Shown in pieces: positions 53,847-61,091 of a stretch of 64,000 nucleotides of DNA (the first letter of the stretch is position 1; the number at the start of each line of letters is the position of its first letter). The DNA is taken from the NCBI GenBank assembly GCA_024232965.1, contig JACKQF010000006.1, forward strand, positions 186,001 to 250,000, in the 5' to 3' direction. Source of the DNA: Verrucomicrobiaceae bacterium. GTDB lineage: Bacteria; Verrucomicrobiota; Verrucomicrobiia; Verrucomicrobiales; Verrucomicrobiaceae. The notes beneath the pieces are model-generated. The model was not told the origin of the DNA and did not search any database. It saw only the letters and a list, made by a program, of their open reading frames with translations. Both the position numbers and the translations under genes were made by a program.

Positions 53847-54044
53847 GGCTAGAATAAAGCAGCGCCCCGAGGAATTCAGGGGGCGAAGAGGATTCCATCA
53901 AACGCTGAAGTCGCAAGAATAATTCGCCGCTGGCCATCAGAGCCCAGAAAACCGGCCAGAAAGGGCTCACCATCTGTCTGAGGCGATTCCTGGATCTGGG
54001 GACGGCTGCATGAACAACCCCAGCGAACTCGTATACAAAGTCTG

Positions 54045-54683
54045 ATGAAACTACCCGCCTACCTCATTGCACTTTCCCTGGCTTTTTCTCTCCAAGCTGA
54101 AGATCTGCATCCCGCTGCGGATGCGGCTGGCTTTGTCCCCATGTTTAATGGCAAGGATCTGACCGGTTGGAAGACCACGGGCAATTGGTTGGTGGAGGCA
54201 GATGGCAGCGTCGCTCTGCATCCACGTGAGGGCGAGACCGGCTGGCAACGATGGAGCGCGTATCTGGCCACGGAGAAAAAGTACCAAGACTTTGTCTTGG
54301 ACCTGGAATTCAAGTTTGAGCCGACGGGAAACTCTGGCGTCTTCATGCGCATTGGCGATCTCGGTGAACCGGTCAAGACAGGTTTTGAAGTGCAAATCCT
54401 CGACACCTACGGTCTGGAAAAACCAGGGCATCACGATTGCGGCGGCATCGTCCGCTGTATCGGGCCAACGAAGAACATGGTCAAGCCCGCCGGAGAATGG
54501 AACCGCTACACCATCACAGTCAAAGGCCGCCAAGTGAAGGTCGTGTTCAATGGCGAGCAGGTCATTGACGTGAACTTGGACGACAGCGAGATGAAGAGCC
54601 GTCCCAGCGAAGGCTTCATCGCTTTCCAGGATGAGGCGAAGCGCGTTTCCTATCGCAATGTGCGCATCAAAGAGCTGAAGTAG
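54045..54683 (+). CDS. DUF1080 (3-keto-disaccharide hydrolase-like) protein
   Basis: A 212-residue exported protein with signal peptide (1-18) and a single DUF1080 domain, a concanavalin-like sandwich. Landmarks are MFNGKDLTGWKTTGNWLVEADGSV, FVLDLEFKFEPTGNSGVFMR, GFEVQILDTYG and the EWNRYTITVKGRQVKVVFNG strand. Members hydrolyse 3-keto-glycosides in some bacteria and are expanded in the PVC group; others may only bind carbohydrate. It ends two bases before the stop of the convergent TlpA-fusion gene. The upstream gap (53847-54044) shows no gene. Confidence 0.92.
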   Translation: MKLPAYLIALSLAFSLQAEDLHPAADAAGFVPMFNGKDLTGWKTTGNWLVEADGSVALHPREGETGWQRWSAYLATEKKYQDFVLDLEFKFEPTGNSGVFMRIGDLGEPVKTGFEVQILDTYGLEKPGHHDCGGIVRCIGPTKNMVKPAGEWNRYTITVKGRQVKVVFNGEQVIDVNLDDSEMKSRPSEGFIAFQDEAKRVSYRNVRIKELK

Positions 54684-54684
54684 A

Positions 54685-57600
54685 TCAAGGCTGCGGGCCT
54701 GGATTCAACCCAGTGCCTGGAGGAGGAATGGGATTTGGGCGACCCATCGGCGCTCTTGGCGACGGAGGCGCTTGCTGATTCGTCGAAGGATTGGCTTCAA
54801 TTGCCGGAGCTGTCGCTGCCGCGAGAAGGCTGCGTACGGTCTTGGCGGCCTCTTGAGCGCCGTCTGGACTGTAACCTGTTTTCACCCAGGCGATCTTACC
54901 ATCAGGCCCGATGATGACCGTGTGCGGGATGCCTTCCACGCCGTAAGATTTGCCGACTTTTTGATCCGCATCCAGCAGCACATTCAGGTTCCAGCCCCGG
55001 GCTTCGAGGAAGGTCTTAATTTGTTCTGGTGGTTCCGCCTGATTGACCCCGTAAAACGATACTTTGTCGATGGGGAACTCCTCCATGCTCTGGATCAGAT
55101 CCGGCAAAGCCTTCACACAAGGTCCGCACCAGGTGGCCCAAAAATCCAGCACCACCACGCGACCGCGCAGGGAGGCCAGTGATGTTTGCCCAAGCGTCAA
55201 ATTCGTGAGTTTGAAGTCGGGTGCCTCTTTTCCAACGAAAGGCGATTGATCCCCGCCGCCATCTGGGAGCACCGGGTCTGGCGTGAGCAGTAGCTGCCAA
55301 TCACGCAGGGCCTTCATGGCGGGGGAAAGATCCGGCGTCCGTGTCTGGAGGGCGAAAACCATTTCCGTCGGGATGCGGCACATGCCCAGCGTGGCATGCT
55401 GCCCGGTGATCCCATCGGCACCATACTTCTCGATGGCGAGGCTGATGCGGGCGCCACTGGTCAGTTCCAGCCAGGTAATTTTGGCATCGGCAGGGAGACT
55501 GGAAGGGGGCGATACCGGTGCCGGCGATGGCGCGGTGGGTTCTTCGCCCGGCTTCGGCTCCGGCTTTGCTGCGGGTTGCAGCCAAATGGCGGCGGCGACA
55601 CGTTCTGCGGGAATCTTGAGGTTTTCGAGACCTGACCGAAAGGCATAGTGCTTGGCAGCGAAGGCTTCGATTTCGCCCCGCAGCAGATCTCCATTCGCCG
55701 CCAAAAGAACCTGCCGTGGAGGGTCATCGCGCCGAAAGCGCGGGACCGTCAACGCCTGGGTGCGGGCTTCTTCTTGGACATTGGGCGCAGCCGCCTGCCA
55801 GGAGGCCGGGCGCAGTGAGAAATCGGAGATGCCGACCTGATAGACTTGGTTCCCCCAGAGGCTGGCCGGCTCAAAAACCAAGCCGAGCCCAGAGCGCTTC
55901 TGCGCAGACAAAGGCGCTCGTGCTAGGCTGACGCCATTGGCAAAGACCTCGATCATCTTTGGCTGAATGGAGATGCGAATCTCCGCCTTGCCATCCTCGA
56001 CATGGAGTTCGCCCCGCTCGTTGATCTGACCTTCCTCGCGCTCCAGACCGCAATAGATCTCGCTGCCCCAATGGGCGATGAGGAAATTGGTGGAGGGCGC
56101 GCCTGACGCTGTGCCCGCTCCAAAAAGACGCACTCGGACAACGCTGGAGCCATTCTCGTTGTGGAGGTTAAACTTGATCTCGTCTCCCTGCAGCATGTTC
56201 GGATGCCCGAAGCCTGTGCCGGGGAACATGATGACTTTTTCACCACTGAATTTGAGGTCTTCTGCTTTGCCAGACGTCTGCTGCCAACCTGGATCTTCAA
56301 AGCCCTTGGGATTCACCTCGGGCGTGGCTGTCTGCACGGCATAGAGCTGCGAGGCTGGCAGACTGGTGGCGGAGACGATGTCGGAGTGAAACTCAATGCC
56401 GCTGCGGCCGATGCCATCGATCTCAGCAGGGATGATGTTATCCCCACGCACATGCAGCAGTGCCGCAGGCCGCGGATGCGGCGCATTCGGCGGTAGGTAA
56501 CGCTCCAGTTCCAGATCTTCGGCCTGAGAGAGACGTGCGGGATTCTTGGCGCCAACCAGGAGGAAGCTCGGCATCGGATTATCCGCCGGCACCACCGTGC
56601 CATGCAGCGTCACGCCACCGGTTAACAAACGATCCCGCTCCTCCAGCGGCTTCGCGTCCGTGGGACGCGCCGATTCAGGAAAGGCGACGAGGCAGCAGTC
56701 CGCCATTTTGCTCTTCAGCGCATCCTTGGAAAACTCTGCCTGCACCTGAGCGATCCCGTCCTTGAGCGAGGCGAGTTTGCCCTTCAAGAGAGTGCCATCG
56801 CCGAACCAAAATTCTGTTAGCGACGACGGAGTTGGCTTCTCTTCCACCGCAGGAACGGGCGTGCCGGGGTGGAAGGTGATCACCTCTGCGAGCGTTGCCG
56901 TCGTTGCACCACCTGCGGCGTCGCTAAACGTCAGGCTACCATCCGGCGTGCTGCCTGGCGTGCCCGAAAGGATGCGACCATCTGCGAGTTCTACCCACGG
57001 CTGATCCGCCGGGACACTCTGGGCGGCAGCACCGCCCCAGGTGCGGACGTTGATCATGTCGAGGTAAAGATCCCGCGCCTTGTTGCGCACGACGATGCCA
57101 TCCTTCTTTTGGTTGAGCGCCGCAAGTGCACCCTCGGGACGTGGGCAGCGGCTGAGGAGCGTTCCATCCGGTCCGTAGGCCGTGCATTCGCCGGTTTCAC
57201 GATCCCAGCAGAGGCGGACTTCGAATTCACGGTCGGTCGTTTTCAGGCGCTTCACACTGCTGGCAAACTGGCTGCCCTGCACGATCACCACCTCATCATC
57301 CCAGGTCTCCAGGCTGATTTTTTGATTCGGCAACGCATACCACTCGATGACAAACTGCGGTCGCACCGAAGAGTGCAGGCGAATTTGAATCTGCGATTTT
57401 TCCGGCGTCTTGATCGGCAGAAACATAGATCGATTCCAGGTCGGCGTCGCTATCGCACCGCCAGCAGCCATGTACCAATTGGTCAACGCGCTGCCTTTCA
57501 TGTCACCCGCTTCCCAATCGCGAAGCCCGACTGGTCCAGCGAAAAAGATGCCCGCATCCTTCAGGCGGCGCATCTCCTTCAGTTGACCGTTGGCAATGGT

Positions 57601-58110
57601 AAAGTCCCCATGCTGCTGACTGCGCACACGCCATCCCTCTGGCACCACACCCAAGAGCGTGCCGTAAACTTGGCAGCCATCGTGCAGCGAAAAGCAGAAG
57701 GGCTCTGCGGTTCCCCGCGCCGGAACAGGTTGCTCCAACATGCGCAGCACATCGGTGCTGATCTGCACGGGATCTGGGAAGACGGCGGCCTGCCATTCCA
57801 CCAAGCCATTGTCTGCGCCCAAGAGTTTACCGGAGAGTTTTTCCCCGTTCCACCAGTGCAGCATCGGCTCTGTCGCGTTGTCTTTGTTGCTGCGCGGAGT
57901 GCCTAGTGGCGGCTTCACAGAAACGAGCCGCGGCCCCGTCGCCGACGGCTTGTCTTTCAGGGTCGTATCGGCATCGGCCTGCCCGAGCTGCACGATGCGT
58001 CCACCATTGATCCTCACGACGCCCTGGCCATGCAACCCCGCGCCAGTGGCGAGAAATGCAGCCGCTAAGAGCGTGTGAGCAGCGGTGCGACAGATGCGGT
58101 CAGCGTTCAT
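54685..58110 (-). CDS. TlpA-type thioredoxin fused to a long beta-repeat scaffold
   Basis: An 1141-residue exported protein (signal peptide about 1-29). The C-terminal domain, roughly 955-1100, is a TlpA/ResA-like thioredoxin with active site WCGPC (C995, C998) and cis-proline GIPHT, used to reduce disulfides or haem-ligand cysteines outside the cytoplasm. The other 900 residues contain at least seven copies of a roughly 45-residue unit with the plan x-G-x-x-L-x-G-x-L ... L-x-[IL]-P-x-x-x-[LV] at about 83, 138, 371, 433, 550, 800 and 893, with two larger beta-sandwich-like inserts near 200-360 and 600-770. It ends with a Pro/Gly-rich tail. Start overlaps the end of the prenyltransferase-repeat gene by 11 bases. 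Confidence 0.85.
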   Translation of the reverse strand: MNADRICRTAAHTLLAAAFLATGAGLHGQGVVRINGGRIVQLGQADADTTLKDKPSATGPRLVSVKPPLGTPRSNKDNATEPMLHWWNGEKLSGKLLGADNGLVEWQAAVFPDPVQISTDVLRMLEQPVPARGTAEPFCFSLHDGCQVYGTLLGVVPEGWRVRSQQHGDFTIANGQLKEMRRLKDAGIFFAGPVGLRDWEAGDMKGSALTNWYMAAGGAIATPTWNRSMFLPIKTPEKSQIQIRLHSSVRPQFVIEWYALPNQKISLETWDDEVVIVQGSQFASSVKRLKTTDREFEVRLCWDRETGECTAYGPDGTLLSRCPRPEGALAALNQKKDGIVVRNKARDLYLDMINVRTWGGAAAQSVPADQPWVELADGRILSGTPGSTPDGSLTFSDAAGGATTATLAEVITFHPGTPVPAVEEKPTPSSLTEFWFGDGTLLKGKLASLKDGIAQVQAEFSKDALKSKMADCCLVAFPESARPTDAKPLEERDRLLTGGVTLHGTVVPADNPMPSFLLVGAKNPARLSQAEDLELERYLPPNAPHPRPAALLHVRGDNIIPAEIDGIGRSGIEFHSDIVSATSLPASQLYAVQTATPEVNPKGFEDPGWQQTSGKAEDLKFSGEKVIMFPGTGFGHPNMLQGDEIKFNLHNENGSSVVRVRLFGAGTASGAPSTNFLIAHWGSEIYCGLEREEGQINERGELHVEDGKAEIRISIQPKMIEVFANGVSLARAPLSAQKRSGLGLVFEPASLWGNQVYQVGISDFSLRPASWQAAAPNVQEEARTQALTVPRFRRDDPPRQVLLAANGDLLRGEIEAFAAKHYAFRSGLENLKIPAERVAAAIWLQPAAKPEPKPGEEPTAPSPAPVSPPSSLPADAKITWLELTSGARISLAIEKYGADGITGQHATLGMCRIPTEMVFALQTRTPDLSPAMKALRDWQLLLTPDPVLPDGGGDQSPFVGKEAPDFKLTNLTLGQTSLASLRGRVVVLDFWATWCGPCVKALPDLIQSMEEFPIDKVSFYGVNQAEPPEQIKTFLEARGWNLNVLLDADQKVGKSYGVEGIPHTVIIGPDGKIAWVKTGYSPDGAQEAAKTVRSLLAAATAPAIEANPSTNQQAPPSPRAPMGRPNPIPPPGTGLNPGPQP

Positions 58111-59131
58111 AGATGGGCAAAAAGCGGTAGTTCAGGGCCAGCGCCAGCAGAGACATAGCGGTGCCGTAGGATCCATTGGAAAAGCTGCCATCATCCCGCT
58201 GTGTCTCAGTGAGTTGGCGAATGGTGCCCGCATTCCACTTCTGCCAGGAGTCGTAATCTCCTTGGAAAAGTGCCTGCGCCATGTAGTAGCGGAAGTACTC
58301 GATGTATGAGCCGCTCTCGCGATGCTCCAATCGGCTGGTGATGTGCTTCAAGGTAGCATCAAACTTTTGCGGATCTTTCTGCTTACCCACCGCAGCCACC
58401 AGCGTCGCGATGGCAGAACGATTCATCGATTCCCCCATGCCACCAAGCCCACCGGTATAGGCCACAGAACCATCCTTACCCGTGGATCGCCGCATGTATT
58501 CCAGCGCCCCATTGATCGTCTCATCGGGCACATCCATGCCCGCATTCCGCGCTGCCAGCAGCCCCATCAGGACGGCACCCGTGACGGAGGTGTCTGCATC
58601 GGTTGAGTCTGGCGTGTAGCGCCAGCCGCCCCACTTGTTTTTCTTCTGCGAAGTGCCCGCTGCACGAATGGCGAGATCCAGAGCCTGCGCGATGGACCTC
58701 TTTGTCCCACCTGCCGCAGCGCCCTGCCAGAGCAGCGATTCATCCACTGCTCCATAGGCTTCCGAGAGCGCCAGCATGGCAAAGCCATGGTGGTACATGC
58801 TGCTGGGCAGGTAACCCGTATTGCTATCCTGCTGCTCAATGATGTGCCGCACTGCGCGGCGGATGTTTTGCGCGTAGCGACCGAAGTTTGGGTCCTCGCC
58901 ACTGGCCAGGAAGGCCATGACGCAGATGCCATCCAGCCCCGCGCCGCTGTTTCCATCCTGCCAGTTTCCGGCATCGCTCTGCGCATTGGCCAGCCAGGCC
59001 AGCCCGCGCTCATAGATCGCATCCACCTCGGGTGGGATGGCCGCGCCGAAGCGCAGTTCGGGGCTTTGCGCGTGACTGGTGGAGGTGATGGTGGCCAGGA
59101 TGCAGCCGATGAGAAAAAGTCGAGCAGACAT
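58100..59131 (-). CDS. Prenyltransferase/squalene-oxidase repeat protein, exported
   Basis: A 343-residue secreted protein with signal peptide (about 1-20) built of alpha/alpha-toroid repeats like those of squalene-hopene cyclases and complement C3d: AIYERGLAWLANAQSDAGNWQD, GFAMLALSEAYGAV, DTSVTGAVLMGLLAARNAG, and GTAMSLLALALNYRFLP. The cyclase DXDD motif is missing, so it is not a terpene cyclase; such proteins are probably binding or scaffold components. ATG 59131 gives the signal peptide, four bases after the stop of the upstream gene, and its end overlaps the TlpA-fusion start. Clearly operonic. Confidence 0.85.
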   Translation of the reverse strand: MSARLFLIGCILATITSTSHAQSPELRFGAAIPPEVDAIYERGLAWLANAQSDAGNWQDGNSGAGLDGICVMAFLASGEDPNFGRYAQNIRRAVRHIIEQQDSNTGYLPSSMYHHGFAMLALSEAYGAVDESLLWQGAAAGGTKRSIAQALDLAIRAAGTSQKKNKWGGWRYTPDSTDADTSVTGAVLMGLLAARNAGMDVPDETINGALEYMRRSTGKDGSVAYTGGLGGMGESMNRSAIATLVAAVGKQKDPQKFDATLKHITSRLEHRESGSYIEYFRYYMAQALFQGDYDSWQKWNAGTIRQLTETQRDDGSFSNGSYGTAMSLLALALNYRFLPIYER

Positions 59132-59135
59132 GGCC

Positions 59136-61091
59136 TTATTTGCGTTTGCGATTTTGTTCGATGTTGGACCAGTAGCTATTGATGCGATTGAACTCCCGTT
59201 CCTTCCAGACATCCAATTGACCTTCCTGTAAGACGGTCTTCATTTCCGCCTCAGGCACACCTGCCAACGGGATCAGCACGGAGTAACTCTGTAGATACCA
59301 AGGCGAGGAAAAGTAGCGCGCAATGTCTGGCCCGTATTCCTTGATGATCGCGCTGACTTTTGGTTGCAGTTGCTTCGTTTGATCCGGCCCCAACCGCAGG
59401 CGTCGCTCGGCTTCGCTGACAACAAGACCTACGATGGCATCGCCCTGGTAGCCTTCGCGAGCATCGGTCTCCACCTTCCACGCGGCGCGCTGCGCCTCTG
59501 TGAGACCGTGATCAATGGCGGACTTCCACAGCGTCTGATCCACTGGCGTGAGATTGCGATCGCCATAGTACGATCCCATGCTCATGAGCCGCTTTTGGAT
59601 GTCTTGTGGGCGCGCCCCCTGCACTGACTGACGCACCCAGCGTTCCACCTCTCCGCGCCAGGTTGATAGAGCGCGTTCGACGGCTCCTTTGGCTGCCGTT
59701 TGAAGATTGGCGAGGACCTCCGGCGCGGGCTTGACCACTCTCTCCAATTCTTCCACCTTCACCTGCATTCCCTGCAGCAGCCGCACACGTTGGGATTCGG
59801 CGAGAAAGTAGAGATGCCCAGAGATGGTGCGCTCCAGATCCATTTCATCCTGAGGCACCGGGTCTGCTGGCGCGCCTTCGACGATTTCTGCGTTGGGTGG
59901 TGCCTCCTCATCGCCCGCATTCGGGTCCTTCACCACGGAGCGCCAGCGGTCCAGTTGCTTGGTGTCCAGCACCACCTTCAGCGCTTCATCGTCAAGGCCT
60001 TCTGCCGTCTTGAAGATCTGCTTCAGATCCAGGTTGTAGTAGTAGCGCTCATCGTAATCCACCAAGCGATCTGGCAGCTTCTTCATCGCCGCCTCCATCA
60101 GCGGCTCTAGTTGAACCCGTTGCGCGCTGGTAAAGCCCACCCGTTTATCCAGCTCTGCGATTGCGATGCGCGCAATCGCCTCAAAGCGGTGCTCGCGGCG
60201 ACCATCGCGTGCATCCGTGAGGCGTTTGTTATCCTCCGGCGTCAGGATCTTCTTCACCGCTTCCTTCCATTCAGGGCGACCACGCGGGAGGTTCTCCTCC
60301 TTGTTGGTATCGACATAAATGCCAGCCTCGCGAGTCATCAGCATGTCTCGACGGGTCGCATCCATGCGCGTCAGCATGTCGGAGGCGCGGCGCTTCCAGT
60401 CCGTCATGGCCGAAGTGACTGCCGCCTTGCCCGCAGCTTTGAGTGCGTTGAGCCTGCCTTCGTCCAGATTCAAAAGTACCGTCATGTCGGCGAGCTCGAC
60501 GTCCATCATCTGATCCAGCGGCACCCGCACTTGCTCCTCGGACCGGTTCAAGTATTCGGTGATGTCATCCGCCAGTTGCTTCCGGCTCGCCACAAGTGCT
60601 GCCTGCCACTTGATGAACTCGGCATCTGGCAGCACGGATTTCACCGCGGTTTCCCACTCGGGTAGGTCTGATGGCGGCTGCACGCCCTCAACGTTCGCTG
60701 CGGTGGCGATGTCCTTCGGGCTCCATCGGGAAATATCGCGCGCTGCGTCTTGACTGCGCTCGATATACGGCGTGAGCCACTTGAAGCACTTCTCCTCCCA
60801 CTCCTTCATCGAAACCTCAATCACCGCAGGCACACCAGCCTCCAAGGCTAAGGTCTGGTCCGCCGAAAGACCATGTGCTTTCGCAATGTCCGCGCACACA
60901 CTTTTCATCGCGTCTGCCCACAGTTCGCGACGTGACTTGGCCACCTTGCCGACAAACTCACGCAATGACTTTTGCACATCGTCGGGCAACGTTGCCGCTT
61001 CCTCTTTGGTCGGTTCATCTGCCGCACGAAGTTGCACCGGAGATGCCATCCACAGCAGTGCCGCTGCCCCATATCGCAAGCAACGGATCAC
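59136..61091 (-). CDS. Exported helical-repeat protein of unknown function
   Basis: A 651-residue secreted protein with signal peptide (about 1-23). It begins with GTG at 61091, overlapping the stop of the DUF4175-like gene as GTGA. The body is helical and shows at least three copies of a unit A-x-x-x-x-L-[GS]-x-x-Q-x-x-x-L-[EQ]: around residue 62 (SVCADIAKAHGLSADQTLAL), 303 (IARIAIAELDKRVGFTSAQR, then VQLEP) and 555 (VVSEAERRLRLGPDQTKQLQ). Each unit is followed by a tryptophan-rich segment (EWEEKCFKWL, ERYYYNLD, SSPWYLQS). Family not recognised. It probably contacts the neighbouring repeat proteins. Confidence 0.7.
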   Translation of the reverse strand: MIRCLRYGAAALLWMASPVQLRAADEPTKEEAATLPDDVQKSLREFVGKVAKSRRELWADAMKSVCADIAKAHGLSADQTLALEAGVPAVIEVSMKEWEEKCFKWLTPYIERSQDAARDISRWSPKDIATAANVEGVQPPSDLPEWETAVKSVLPDAEFIKWQAALVASRKQLADDITEYLNRSEEQVRVPLDQMMDVELADMTVLLNLDEGRLNALKAAGKAAVTSAMTDWKRRASDMLTRMDATRRDMLMTREAGIYVDTNKEENLPRGRPEWKEAVKKILTPEDNKRLTDARDGRREHRFEAIARIAIAELDKRVGFTSAQRVQLEPLMEAAMKKLPDRLVDYDERYYYNLDLKQIFKTAEGLDDEALKVVLDTKQLDRWRSVVKDPNAGDEEAPPNAEIVEGAPADPVPQDEMDLERTISGHLYFLAESQRVRLLQGMQVKVEELERVVKPAPEVLANLQTAAKGAVERALSTWRGEVERWVRQSVQGARPQDIQKRLMSMGSYYGDRNLTPVDQTLWKSAIDHGLTEAQRAAWKVETDAREGYQGDAIVGLVVSEAERRLRLGPDQTKQLQPKVSAIIKEYGPDIARYFSSPWYLQSYSVLIPLAGVPEAEMKTVLQEGQLDVWKEREFNRINSYWSNIEQNRKRK

